Source: an uncultured Pelagibacteraceae bacterium (lineage in GTDB: Bacteria > Pseudomonadota > Alphaproteobacteria > Pelagibacterales > Pelagibacteraceae). From it: a stretch of DNA of 64,000 nucleotides. Shown in pieces: positions 47,418 to 56,512 of this stretch. Location of the stretch: positions 61,193-125,192 of the forward strand of contig CACJQI010000004.1 in assembly GCA_902595535.1 (NCBI GenBank). The letters are read 5' to 3'. The notes beneath the pieces are model-generated. The model ran no database searches and was not told the DNA's origin. It worked only from the letters and a program-made list of their open reading frames with translations. Made by a program: the position numbers and the translations under genes. Every line of letters begins with the position of its first letter. Position 1 is the stretch's first letter.

Positions 47418-49661
47418 ATGAACAAACTTAAAGTAATTTTATTATCAATTATTTTAAATTTAATATTTTCATCTTTTTCATTTAGTGAAATTATTGAAAA
47501 AATTCAAATTACTGGAAATCAGAGAATATCTGATGAAACGGTATTAATGTTTTCTAAAATTAATAAAGGGCAAAATTTTAAAAGCTCGATGTTAAATGAT
47601 TTAGTAAAAAATTTATATGATTCAAATTTTTTTAATAATGTATCTGTTAAATTTGAAAATAATATAATTCTAATTAATGTTGAAGAAGCACCATTAATTA
47701 AAGAAATAAAAATTAGTGGTATAAAAGCTGAAAAGTTTAAGAAATTAATTAGAGAAATTTTAATTTTAAAACCTAGAGGATCATTTAATAATTTTCTATT
47801 ATTAGAAGAAAAAAAAATCATACAATCTAAACTTAGATCAGCTGGATTTTATTTTTCTAAAATTGATCCTTTCATTGAAATTTTAGAAGATAATATGGTT
47901 AGTATTGATTATCGTATTGATCTTGGTGAAAAATCTAAAATAGGAAAAATTTCTTTTTTAGGTAATAAGGTTTTTAAAGATAATAAATTAAGAAGTGTTT
48001 TAATTAGTGAAGAATATAAATTTTGGAAATTTATATCAGGCAAAAAATTTTTAAATGAGGAATTAATAAATTTAGATAAAAGATTACTTAAAAATTTTTA
48101 TTTAAACAAGGGGTATTATAATGTTGAAATTAATACTTCGTTTGCAAAATTAATCAATAAAAATGAATTTGAATTAATTTTTAATATAAATGCAAACAAA
48201 AAAATTTATTTTGGAGATATGAAAGTTATCCTACCAAATGATTTCGATGAGGAGAATTATAAGGATTTAAAAAAATTATTATTAAATCTTAAAGGTCAGC
48301 CTTACTCACTTTATTCTGTTGATAAAATTTTAGATGAAATTGATTTGATTACTACAAATGAGGAATTTAAATCATCAAAAGCATTTGCTCAACAAAATAT
48401 TGATTCTGACAAACTAAATATTGATTTTATAATTGAAAAAGACAAAACTTTTTTCATTGAAAGAATTAATATATTTGGAAATAATGTTACAAGAGAGAAC
48501 GTAATTAGGAATCAATTAGAAATTGACGAAGGTGATCCTTATAATGAAATTTTAGCAAAGAAATCTGAAAATAATCTTAAAAATCTAAATTTTTTTAAAA
48601 GTGTAAAGTCTACAATAGTTGATGGCAAGAATCAAAATTCTAAAGTAATAAATTATGAATTAGTGGAAAAACCAACTGGTGAATTAACCGCTGGAGCTGG
48701 TGTTGGTACCGACGGTGGATCTTTCTTTTTTGGTGTTAAAGAAAATAATTATTTAGGAAAAGGAGTTTCTGTTGATGCAGAAATTAATGTTTCTACAAAT
48801 TCAATTAAAGGAAATTATTCAATAACTAATCCAAACTATAATAATTCAGATAAGTCAATTTATTTTAATATTAAAGCTGAAGAAACTGATAAATTAAAAG
48901 ACTTTGGATATAAAACTAATAAAACAGGATTTGCATTAGGAACTTCATTCGAATATTTAAAAGATTTTAACTTAGGTTTGTCTACGAGCTCATTTTTTGA
49001 AAATATGGAAACCGATTCAACTGCATCTGCAAGACAAAAAAAACAAGCAGGAAATTATTTTGACACGTTTTTGAAATTCAATTTTGACTATGATAAAAGA
49101 AACCAAAAGTTTAAAACATCAGATGGTTTTAGGTCAAACTACAATATTAATGTTCCAATCATAAGTGACACTAATACTCTTACAAATAAATATAATTATA
49201 AAATATTTAATGAATTTTATGAAAATAATATAACCTCATTTTCTATCTCTTTAGCTAGTGCTAATTCTATTACAGATGATGATGTTAAGTTATCAGAAAG
49301 ACTTTTTATACCTTCTAGACGTTTAAGAGGTTTTGAAGCTGGAAAAGTAGGCCCGAAAGACGGCAATGATTTTATAGGTGGTAATTATAGTGCTACATTT
49401 AATGCTCAATCAAATATACCAGGTATTTTTCAAAATTTTCAAAATTTAGACGCTGTTATTTTTTTTGATGCAGGCAGTCTTTGGGGTGTTGACTACGACT
49501 CATCCTTAGATGATGGAGGAAAATTAAGAAGCTCTTTTGGAGTGGGTATTGACTGGTTTACGGTTATTGGTCCTTTAAATTTTAGTCTTTCTGAAGTTAT
49601 AACGAAAGAAGACAATGATATTGAAGAGAGCTTTAGATTTAATCTAGGCACAACATTTTAA
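47418..49661 (+). CDS. bamA: Outer membrane protein assembly factor BamA
   Basis: 747 residues. Signal peptide of about 23 residues, then POTRA repeats (about 24-415; the first begins IEKIQITGNQRIS, the last FIERINIFGNNVTRENVI) and a beta-barrel from about 417 (TGELTAGAGVGTDGG). The loop-6 motif is present as RRLRGF near 631 in place of VRGF. The protein ends in Phe, as outer-membrane proteins do for their own assembly. It inserts beta-barrel proteins. skp begins on its last base. Confidence 0.95.
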   Translation: MNKLKVILLSIILNLIFSSFSFSEIIEKIQITGNQRISDETVLMFSKINKGQNFKSSMLNDLVKNLYDSNFFNNVSVKFENNIILINVEEAPLIKEIKISGIKAEKFKKLIREILILKPRGSFNNFLLLEEKKIIQSKLRSAGFYFSKIDPFIEILEDNMVSIDYRIDLGEKSKIGKISFLGNKVFKDNKLRSVLISEEYKFWKFISGKKFLNEELINLDKRLLKNFYLNKGYYNVEINTSFAKLINKNEFELIFNINANKKIYFGDMKVILPNDFDEENYKDLKKLLLNLKGQPYSLYSVDKILDEIDLITTNEEFKSSKAFAQQNIDSDKLNIDFIIEKDKTFFIERINIFGNNVTRENVIRNQLEIDEGDPYNEILAKKSENNLKNLNFFKSVKSTIVDGKNQNSKVINYELVEKPTGELTAGAGVGTDGGSFFFGVKENNYLGKGVSVDAEINVSTNSIKGNYSITNPNYNNSDKSIYFNIKAEETDKLKDFGYKTNKTGFALGTSFEYLKDFNLGLSTSSFFENMETDSTASARQKKQAGNYFDTFLKFNFDYDKRNQKFKTSDGFRSNYNINVPIISDTNTLTNKYNYKIFNEFYENNITSFSISLASANSITDDDVKLSERLFIPSRRLRGFEAGKVGPKDGNDFIGGNYSATFNAQSNIPGIFQNFQNLDAVIFFDAGSLWGVDYDSSLDDGGKLRSSFGVGIDWFTVIGPLNFSLSEVITKEDNDIEESFRFNLGTTF

Positions 49662-50173
49662 TGAAATTTTATAATAGATTATTTCTTATTTTAATATTTT
49701 TTTTTTTAAATATAACCCAAATTAATAGCAGTGAGCCAATAGCCTATATTGATATAGATTTTATTATAAAAAATTCTGAAATAGGAAAAAAAACCTTAAA
49801 TTCAATTAATACTTTAAATGATAACAATATTAATGAACTTAAAAAAAAAGAAAAATTATTAAAAGATCTTGAAAGTGAAATTATCAGTAGAAGAAATATA
49901 ATATCTAAAGAAAATTTTGATAATGAAGTTGAATTATTTAAAGAAAAAGCAAATAAATTTAAAGAAGATCAATTAAAAATGGTTGATAATTTTAACAATT
50001 ATAAAAAAAAGGAATTAGATGATGTTTTCAGTAAAATTAGTCCAATTATAAACGCTTATATGGAACAAAAATCTGTCAAAATTTTGCTAGACTCTAAGAA
50101 TATATTAATTGGTAGAAATGATTTAAATTTAACTGACGAAGTATTAAAAGAAATAAATGAAAAGGTTAAATAA
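49661..50173 (+). CDS. skp: Periplasmic chaperone, Skp/OmpH family
   Basis: 170 residues. Signal peptide (about 1-24) followed by the family start PIAYIDIDFIIKNSEIGKK and a long charged coiled coil (about 55-125), then SPIINAYMEQKSVKILLDSK, which closes the trimer head. It holds unfolded outer-membrane proteins in the periplasm. Its position between bamA and fabZ/lpxD is the classical one. It overlaps the bamA stop by 1 bp. Confidence 0.88.
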   Translation: MKFYNRLFLILIFFFLNITQINSSEPIAYIDIDFIIKNSEIGKKTLNSINTLNDNNINELKKKEKLLKDLESEIISRRNIISKENFDNEVELFKEKANKFKEDQLKMVDNFNNYKKKELDDVFSKISPIINAYMEQKSVKILLDSKNILIGRNDLNLTDEVLKEINEKVK

Positions 50174-50175
50174 AT

Positions 50176-50622
50176 ATGCTTAAATTAGATAAAAAAGATA
50201 TTATAGATTTATTACCTCATAGAGAACCAATGCTTTTAATAGATGAATTATCTGAAATACAAAAATTATCATCAGCAACGGCAGTTGTAAAAGTAAGAAA
50301 AGATAGTTTCTTTGTACAAGGACATTTTCCAGAAAACCCGGTTATGCCTGGTGTTTTAATTGTAGAATCTTTTGGGCAGGCTGCTGCAGCATTAACTGCT
50401 CATGGATTAGATAAAGCAACATATGAAAACAAATTAGTTTTTTTAATGGGTATTGAAAAAGCAAGATTTCGAAATCCTGTAATACCTGATTGTGACTTGA
50501 TTTTAAAAATAGAAGCCATTAGATCTCATGGTAGAGTTTGGAAATATAAAGGTGAAGCTTTTGTAGATGATAAAAAAATGGCGGATGCTATATGGTCTGC
50601 AACTATTGTTGATAAGAAATAA
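50176..50622 (+). CDS. fabZ: 3-hydroxyacyl-ACP dehydratase FabZ
   Basis: 148 residues, hotdog fold. LLPHREPMLLIDEL opens the protein; the catalytic pair is His in QGHFPENPVMPGVL and Glu in VESFGQAAA. It dehydrates 3-hydroxyacyl-ACP in fatty-acid elongation, drawing on the same 3-hydroxyacyl-ACP pool as LpxA and LpxD next door. It starts 2 bp after skp and is followed by a 51-bp gap with a hairpin before lpxD. Unlike the common order, fabZ precedes lpxD. Confidence 0.95.
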   Translation: MLKLDKKDIIDLLPHREPMLLIDELSEIQKLSSATAVVKVRKDSFFVQGHFPENPVMPGVLIVESFGQAAAALTAHGLDKATYENKLVFLMGIEKARFRNPVIPDCDLILKIEAIRSHGRVWKYKGEAFVDDKKMADAIWSATIVDKK

Positions 50623-50651
50623 ATAGCAATAATTTTTGATAACTTATTTTA

Positions 50652-50673
50652 AAATGCTTTGGTAAAAGCATTT
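50652..50673 (+). promoter_or_regulatory. Hairpin ending at the lpxD start codon
   Basis: AAATGCTTT (50652-50660) and AAAGCATTT (50665-50673) form a perfect 9-bp stem with a GGTA loop, directly followed by ATG 50674. It could reduce lpxD translation or act as a processing or attenuation site between fabZ and lpxD. No T-run follows. Confidence 0.5.
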
Positions 50674-51654
50674 ATGCACAATCCATTCTTTATTAATCAT
50701 GGTCCATTTAAGATTGCTTATATATTACAAATACTAAATCTTAAATCTGATGAAATACATGCAAGTGAAATTGTTAATGATATTAAAGACTTAATAGCAT
50801 CGAATACAAATGATATTACTTTTTTTCACTCAAAGAAGTACAAAGATATTGCACATAATACAAAAGCTTCTTTTTGTATTACTACAGAGAATTTAAAAGA
50901 AATATTACCAGAATCTTGTAAGCCTATAATTGTAAAAAATGTTTTATTGGCTATTTCAACTGTAACTGCTAAATTTTATCCAAATTCGATTAATGATAAT
51001 TTTGATAATTACATTGACTTTATAGATAAAACTATTTTTAAAGACAAAGTTAAATTTGGAAAAAATGTATTAATAGGTGACAATGTCACAATAGGTTCTA
51101 ATTGTATGATTGGACATAATACCATAATTGAACGAAATGTTTCTATTGGTGATAATTGTTCTATTGGATCAAATTCTATCATTAGAAATACATTAATTGG
51201 AAATAATGTAAAAATTCTTGATAATTGTGTTATTGGGAAACATGGATTTGGATTTTTTCCTGATGAAAAAACTAACGTAAGGTATCCCCACATTGGAATG
51301 GTTATTATAGAAGATTATTGTGAAATAGGATGTGGATCAACAATTGATAGAGGATCAATGTCCAATACTATAATTGGTAAAAATACTTACTTAGATAATC
51401 AAATACATATAGCTCATAATGTTAAAATTGGTGAAAATTGTATTATAGCAGGACAAGTCGGAATAGCTGGGAGTACTATTTTAGGAAAAAATATTAAAAT
51501 CGGTGGACAAGCTGGCATATCAGGTCATTTAAAAATTGGTAACAATGTTGATGTAGCAGGGGGCAGTGGTGTTATAAGAGATATTCCAGATAATTCCAAA
51601 GTAATGGGATATCCAGCGAAAAATATTAGAGACTTTTTAAAAGAAAATAAATGA
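50674..51654 (+). CDS. lpxD: UDP-3-O-(3-hydroxyacyl)glucosamine N-acyltransferase
   Basis: Third step of lipid A synthesis. 326 residues from ATG 50674; an in-frame TTG at 50659 would add five residues but lies inside the hairpin. N-terminal uridine-binding domain (about 1-95, ending near DNYIDF), then a left-handed beta-helix of hexapeptide repeats (IGDNVTIGSNCMIGHNTII onwards). HIAHNVKIGENC holds the catalytic histidine, and VMGYPA is typical of the end. It overlaps lpxA by 4 bp. Confidence 0.93.
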   Translation: MHNPFFINHGPFKIAYILQILNLKSDEIHASEIVNDIKDLIASNTNDITFFHSKKYKDIAHNTKASFCITTENLKEILPESCKPIIVKNVLLAISTVTAKFYPNSINDNFDNYIDFIDKTIFKDKVKFGKNVLIGDNVTIGSNCMIGHNTIIERNVSIGDNCSIGSNSIIRNTLIGNNVKILDNCVIGKHGFGFFPDEKTNVRYPHIGMVIIEDYCEIGCGSTIDRGSMSNTIIGKNTYLDNQIHIAHNVKIGENCIIAGQVGIAGSTILGKNIKIGGQAGISGHLKIGNNVDVAGGSGVIRDIPDNSKVMGYPAKNIRDFLKENK

Positions 51655-52433
51655 TACATCCAACTGCCATTGTAGATGCTAAAGCAAAAGTTCCTGAAAA
51701 TGTAAAAATAGGTGCATATACTGTGATAGGCTCAAATGTTGAAATTGGTGAGGGGTCAGAAATTCAATCACATGTCAGCATAATTGGTAATACTAAAATC
51801 GGAAATAATAATAAAATATATCCATTTGCATCTATAGGTAATGATCCTCAAGATCTCAAATTTAATGGTGAACAAACAAATCTTGAAATAGGAGAAAATA
51901 ATAAAATCAGAGAATATGTTACAATTAATCCTGGAACCAAAGGTGGAGGAGGGTTAACAAAAGTTGGAAATAATTGCTTATTTATGGTTTCATCTCATAT
52001 AGCCCATGATTGTATTGTTGGTAACAATGTTATTTTAGCCAACAACGTTCCTTTGGGAGGACATGCTTATATAGAGGATAATGTTATAATTGGCGGTAAC
52101 TCAGCAGTACAACAATTTACAAGAGTTGGAAGATCAGCAATGATAGGTGGTATGTGTGGTGTTGTAAGAGATATAATTCCATATGGAATAGCCCATGGAA
52201 ATAGAAGTGTGCTTCAAGGATTAAATTTAATTGGCCTTAGAAGAAAAAATATACCAAATCAAGAAATAATGACTTTAAGTAACGCTTATAAAGAAATTTT
52301 TAAAAATGAAAATTTAACTCAAAATTTAAATAATCTAAATCAAGATTATAGAAAAAATGAATTAGTAATAGAGGTTGTTAATTTTTTAGAAAAAGATAAA
52401 AAAAGACCAATTTGCACACCTTTTTCAAAATAA
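51651..52433 (+). CDS. lpxA: UDP-N-acetylglucosamine O-acyltransferase
   Basis: First committed step of lipid A synthesis. 260 residues: start MIHPTAIVDAKAKVPENVKI, hexapeptide-repeat beta-helix to about 180, and a C-terminal helical domain beginning IPYGIAHGNRSVLQGLNLIG. SSHIAHDCIVGNN contains the catalytic His. IGNDPQDLKFNGEQT is a strong family signature. It sits between lpxD and lpxI. Complete. Confidence 0.96.
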   Translation: MIHPTAIVDAKAKVPENVKIGAYTVIGSNVEIGEGSEIQSHVSIIGNTKIGNNNKIYPFASIGNDPQDLKFNGEQTNLEIGENNKIREYVTINPGTKGGGGLTKVGNNCLFMVSSHIAHDCIVGNNVILANNVPLGGHAYIEDNVIIGGNSAVQQFTRVGRSAMIGGMCGVVRDIIPYGIAHGNRSVLQGLNLIGLRRKNIPNQEIMTLSNAYKEIFKNENLTQNLNNLNQDYRKNELVIEVVNFLEKDKKRPICTPFSK

Positions 52434-52434
52434 G

Positions 52435-53220
52435 ATGATAGGATTATTTTTAGGTGATACTGATTTTTCAGAAATTGTTCTTAAAAAAATAAAAAAATTA
52501 AAAAAGAAATATTTTATAATCGATTTTTCAAAAAATAATAAATTTAAGAAAGACGTTAATTCACACAGAATAAGCATTGGCAAATTTGGAAATATAATAA
52601 ATTTAATCAAAAAAAAAAAATCTAATAAAGTTTTGTTTGCTGGAAAAATTGCTAAACCAAAATTTTCTTCACTAAGATTAGATTTAAAAGGAATTTATTA
52701 TATGCCTAGCGTAATTAAAGCATCCAAATTAGGTGATGCAGCAATAATAAAATCAATAATAAAAATTTTAGATAATGAAGACATTAATGTTATAAGCTCA
52801 ATTTATTTTAATAAAGAATTGGCACTTAAAGCTGGAAATTATTCAAAATTAAGACCTAATTTAAATGACCTTAATTCAATTAAAAAAGGAGTTGTATATT
52901 TTAAGAAATTGAAAAGTTTAGATCATGTTCAGGCAATTATTGTTAAAGATAATAATATTTTAGCCACAGAAGGAAATCAAGGTACCAAGAATATGCTTTC
53001 AAAATTAAAAAAAAATTCAAATGGTATTTTAATTAAACTACCTAAACCAAAACAAGATCTTAGAATGGATCTCCCTACTATTGGAATTAATACTTTTAAA
53101 GATTGTAAAAAATTTGGTTTAAAAGGAATAGTTTTAAAATCTAAGCAAAATATTTTTTTGGATAAAGATAAATGTATAAGTTTTGCAAATAAAAATAAGA
53201 TTTTTATAAAAATTATATGA
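52435..53220 (+). CDS. lpxI: UDP-2,3-diacylglucosamine pyrophosphatase LpxI
   Basis: 261 residues of the LpxI (DUF1009) family, which replaces LpxH in alphaproteobacteria and yields lipid X and UMP. Visible features are the start MIGLFLGDTDF, KVLFAGKIAKPKF, GDAAIIKSIIKIL, the ATEGNQGT segment (usually ATEGTDA) and LPKPKQDLRMDLPTIGI with its conserved acidic residues. The variant at ATEGNQGT is a small departure from the family. It is placed between lpxA and lpxB as usual and overlaps lpxB by 4 bp. Confidence 0.9.
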   Translation: MIGLFLGDTDFSEIVLKKIKKLKKKYFIIDFSKNNKFKKDVNSHRISIGKFGNIINLIKKKKSNKVLFAGKIAKPKFSSLRLDLKGIYYMPSVIKASKLGDAAIIKSIIKILDNEDINVISSIYFNKELALKAGNYSKLRPNLNDLNSIKKGVVYFKKLKSLDHVQAIIVKDNNILATEGNQGTKNMLSKLKKNSNGILIKLPKPKQDLRMDLPTIGINTFKDCKKFGLKGIVLKSKQNIFLDKDKCISFANKNKIFIKII

Positions 53221-54347
53221 AAAAGATTTTTGTATTAACCGGTGAACCTTCTGGAGATAAATTAGCATCCAAAATAATTTCTAAATTAAAATCACAAAAT
53301 ACTGAAATCGAATATTTATCTGTGGGAGGATCACATCTTGGTAAATTGGGTATAAAATCAATATTCAATTTAAAGGATATTACTTATCTTGGTTTTACTA
53401 GTGTTTTATTAAATTTTTTTAAGATTAGGAGTAAAATTAATAAGACTGTCGATGAGATTATAGAATTTAACCCTGATATATTGTTTAGTGTTGACAGTCC
53501 TGATTTTACACTAAGAGTTGCCGAAAGAGTAAAAAAGATAAATAATAATATTAAAACAATTCATTATGTTGCCCCTCAAGTTTGGATATGGAGAAAAAAT
53601 AGAGTTAAAAAAATTAAAAAGTTTATTGATCACATACTTTTGTTATTTAATTTTGAAAAAAAATATTTTGATGAAGAAAATATAAATAATACCTTTGTTG
53701 GACATCCTTTAATTGAAAAAACAGACAGTATTACAAAATTAGGAAATCTAATGACTAAATATAAGAATGTTATCTCAATTTTTCCTGGGAGTAGAAAATC
53801 TGAAATAGATGTTCTTTTACCAATTCTTTTTGATTTTATAAAAAAAATGAATCATAATAATCATTATTATGATTATTTTATACATACTAATGAAGACAAC
53901 ATTAATTATATAAATAATAAAGTTGAGGAAATTAAAATAAAAAATATAGAGGTCATTTTTGACGAAGATATTAAAGAACAAGTTTTATTAAACTCAGTAT
54001 TTGCTGTTTGTAAATCTGGTACAGTTTCTTTACAAGTTTCAAATTTAAAAGTTCCTTCTATTATTATTTATAAATTAAACTTTATAAATTTTATGATTTT
54101 TAAAATGTTAGTAAATGTAAAATTTGCAAATATTATAAATATAATTAATAATCGAGAGGTAATTCCAGAATTACTACAGGATGAATGTAATGCTGATGAA
54201 ATTTATAAATCTGTAATTTATATGTTAAAACATCCTGATCTTATTGAAAAACAATTAAATGATTGTTCAAAAACATTAGAAGGTATTAAATCTAAAACTT
54301 CTTCTTCAGAAGAAGCTAGTTTAGTTTTAAGAAATTATCTTGGCTAA
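53217..54347 (+). CDS. lpxB: Lipid A disaccharide synthase
   Basis: 376 residues, GT19 glycosyltransferase joining lipid X to UDP-diacylglucosamine. VLTGEPSGDKLASKII at the start, SVDSPDFTLRVA, HYVAPQVWIWRKNR and FVGHPLIEK are family signatures. ISIFPGSRKSEID and the CKSGTVSLQ nucleotide-sugar site follow. Complete. Its last 21 bp overlap the end of convergent gltX, so the two stops are interleaved. Confidence 0.95.
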   Translation: MKKIFVLTGEPSGDKLASKIISKLKSQNTEIEYLSVGGSHLGKLGIKSIFNLKDITYLGFTSVLLNFFKIRSKINKTVDEIIEFNPDILFSVDSPDFTLRVAERVKKINNNIKTIHYVAPQVWIWRKNRVKKIKKFIDHILLLFNFEKKYFDEENINNTFVGHPLIEKTDSITKLGNLMTKYKNVISIFPGSRKSEIDVLLPILFDFIKKMNHNNHYYDYFIHTNEDNINYINNKVEEIKIKNIEVIFDEDIKEQVLLNSVFAVCKSGTVSLQVSNLKVPSIIIYKLNFINFMIFKMLVNVKFANIINIINNREVIPELLQDECNADEIYKSVIYMLKHPDLIEKQLNDCSKTLEGIKSKTSSSEEASLVLRNYLG

Positions 54348-55724
54348 TCTTTTTAAAGCTTCATCTTTACCTAGTGCTATAATAATATCATATAAACCAG
54401 GACCAAATTTTGATCCTGTTAAAGCAATTCGTAAAGGCTGACCTACTCCTTTAAAATTTGTATCATTTTTTTTTATTAAACTATTTACTACAGGTTCTAA
54501 ATTCTCCTTATTAATATTTGATATATTAGACAATTCTTTACTAAATTCTAAAATAATTTTTTTAGCTTTATCATCAATTAAATTAAAATCATCTTCATTA
54601 AATTCAATTATGTCATTAATGATAAATTTGGCATTGTTATAAATATCAACTAAAGTTTTTGCCTTATTTTTTAAAAAATATAGTGAGGATTTAATTTTTG
54701 TTTCTTTATCACTATTAATTTTTTCTTTATAGATTTTGCAATATTCAACAAGATTTTGATAAAGACTATTCTCATCTATGTTTTTTATATAATATTCATT
54801 CATTGATAAGATTCTGCTCACATCTAGTTTTGAAGGAGATTTGCCAATACCTTTTAGATTAAAGTGCTCAATACTTTCTTCTAGAGTAAATATTTCTTTA
54901 TCTTCAAAGGACCAACCTAATCTAAGTAAATAATTCCTTAATGCATCAGGCATTATACCAATTTTAGAATAGTCATCTAATGTTGATGCGTTATCTCTCT
55001 TTGATAATTTTTTACCTTCTATAGTGTGAATTAGTGGTATATGTGCAAACTTTGGCAGTTCCCAGTTCATTGCCAAATAAATCTGAATTTGTTTAAAAGT
55101 ATTTATTTTATGATCATCACCTCTAATAATATGTGTCATTCCCATTTGATGATCATCAACAGTTGCTGACAAATTATAAGTTGGAGTACCGTCGTTTCTT
55201 AAAATTATAAAATCTTCAATAGTATTGTTATCTATTTCAACATCTCCTTGAACCAAATCTTTAAGAATTGAGGTTCCCTCAATTTTACTTTTAAATCTAA
55301 TTACTGACTTTACACCTTTTGGTGCTTCTGACTCTGGAATATCTCTCCATTTTCTATTATAAATATATGGAAGTTTTTTTTGTCTAGCTCTTTTTTTTTG
55401 TTCTTCAATTTCTTCACTTGAACAATAGCATTTATAAGCGTTACCATTTTTAAGTAGCTCATTAGCTATATTTATATGATCATTAATTTTTGTTGATTGA
55501 ATATACTCTTCACCATCATACTCTACACCTATCCATTTTAGAGATTTGATAATTTGATCTTTATATTCATCTTTAGATCTTTCTTTATCAGTATCTTCAA
55601 TTCTTAAGTGAAAAGTACCTTTATGATTTTTTGAATAAAGCCAATTAAATAAGGCTGTTCTTACACCACCAATATGAAGAGCTCCAGTAGGTGAGGGAGC
55701 AAATCGTGTTGCTACTTTTGACAT
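54327..55724 (-). CDS. gltX: Glutamyl-tRNA synthetase
   Basis: 465 residues, class I. RFAPSPTGALHIGGVRTALF (7-26) holds the HIGH-type motif; the KMSKS loop appears as GKKLSKRDN. LRIEDTDKERS and IRGDDHKINTFKQ are further signatures. The CYCSSEE zinc-site region has fewer Cys than E. coli. A second gltX copy exists in many alphaproteobacteria and cannot be judged here. It is 22 bp downstream of lexA on the same strand, so they are probably cotranscribed. Confidence 0.95.
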   Translation of the reverse strand: MSKVATRFAPSPTGALHIGGVRTALFNWLYSKNHKGTFHLRIEDTDKERSKDEYKDQIIKSLKWIGVEYDGEEYIQSTKINDHINIANELLKNGNAYKCYCSSEEIEEQKKRARQKKLPYIYNRKWRDIPESEAPKGVKSVIRFKSKIEGTSILKDLVQGDVEIDNNTIEDFIILRNDGTPTYNLSATVDDHQMGMTHIIRGDDHKINTFKQIQIYLAMNWELPKFAHIPLIHTIEGKKLSKRDNASTLDDYSKIGIMPDALRNYLLRLGWSFEDKEIFTLEESIEHFNLKGIGKSPSKLDVSRILSMNEYYIKNIDENSLYQNLVEYCKIYKEKINSDKETKIKSSLYFLKNKAKTLVDIYNNAKFIINDIIEFNEDDFNLIDDKAKKIILEFSKELSNISNINKENLEPVVNSLIKKNDTNFKGVGQPLRIALTGSKFGPGLYDIIIALGKDEALKRLAKIIS

Positions 55725-55746
55725 CTATGATGTTTAGACTATTTTT

Positions 55747-56424
55747 TTAGAAGTTTCTATATAAAGATACCAAAACTCCTTGGACTTTTACTCTATCTGG
55801 TCCAAATATCTTGGTTTCATAGTTTCTATTAGCACTTTCAAGCGCAACTACTTTACCTTTTTTACGAATTCTTTTAAGCATAGCCTCATGCTCATCTATT
55901 AAAGCTACAACAATTTTTCCATTATCTGCAGTATCAGTTTTTTTAATAATAACAGTATCACCCTCATTGATACCAGCTTCAATCATTGAGTCACCTTGAA
56001 CTTTTAGACCAAAGTAGTCACCATTTTTCTCTAAATTGTTAGGCAATGGAATCCTAGATACCTCGTTTTGGATTGCTTCCACTGGAGTACCAGCAGCTAT
56101 TTTACCAAGAACAGGAACTTCTATTTCATCAGAGTTTATATTTACTTCATCCAAGCCACCTTTAATAACGCTTGGTGAAAAACTATTATAAATATCATTT
56201 GCTGAGGCAGTCTCTGGCAATTTAATTACCTCCAATGCTCTAGCTTTATGTGCTAATCTTTTAATAAATCCTCTTTCTTCTAAAGCACTTATTAATCTAT
56301 GAATACCTGATTTAGATTTTAAATTTAGTGATTGTTTCATCTCTTCATACGAAGGTGAAACACCAGAGGTTCTCAACTTCTTGTTGATAAATAAGAGTAG
56401 GTTTTTTTGTTTTTTAGTTAGCAT
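55747..56424 (-). CDS. lexA: LexA repressor
   Basis: SOS regulator. 225 residues: winged helix (1-70; MLTKKQKNLLLFINKKL and GVSPSYEEMKQSLNLKSKSG as recognition helix) and a S24 self-cleaving domain. The cleavage site is Ala111-Gly112 in GKIAAGTPVEA, with catalytic Ser146 in QGDSMIEAG and Lys184. The linker is about 20 residues longer than in E. coli, typical of alphaproteobacteria. A GTTC-N7-GTTC box lies 25 bp upstream of the start, so it probably represses itself. Confidence 0.96.
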   Translation of the reverse strand: MLTKKQKNLLLFINKKLRTSGVSPSYEEMKQSLNLKSKSGIHRLISALEERGFIKRLAHKARALEVIKLPETASANDIYNSFSPSVIKGGLDEVNINSDEIEVPVLGKIAAGTPVEAIQNEVSRIPLPNNLEKNGDYFGLKVQGDSMIEAGINEGDTVIIKKTDTADNGKIVVALIDEHEAMLKRIRKKGKVVALESANRNYETKIFGPDRVKVQGVLVSLYRNF

Positions 56425-56448
56425 AAGAACAAATATCGTACAAACAAT

Positions 56449-56463
56449 GTTCTATAAAAGTTC
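56449..56463 (-). promoter_or_regulatory. LexA box (SOS operator) of lexA
   Basis: The plus strand reads GTTC-TATAAAA-GTTC, the alphaproteobacterial direct-repeat SOS box. It overlaps a minus-strand -10 (TTATAG), which lies 17 bp after TTGTTG. A degenerate second site GAAC-N7-GTAC lies at 56427-56441, next to the ATG. Position and sequence together make autoregulation likely. Confidence 0.75.
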
Positions 56464-56512
56464 TTTTGATTTCACAACAATAAAAAAAACAATAAAATAG
56501 GGGTTTATTTAA

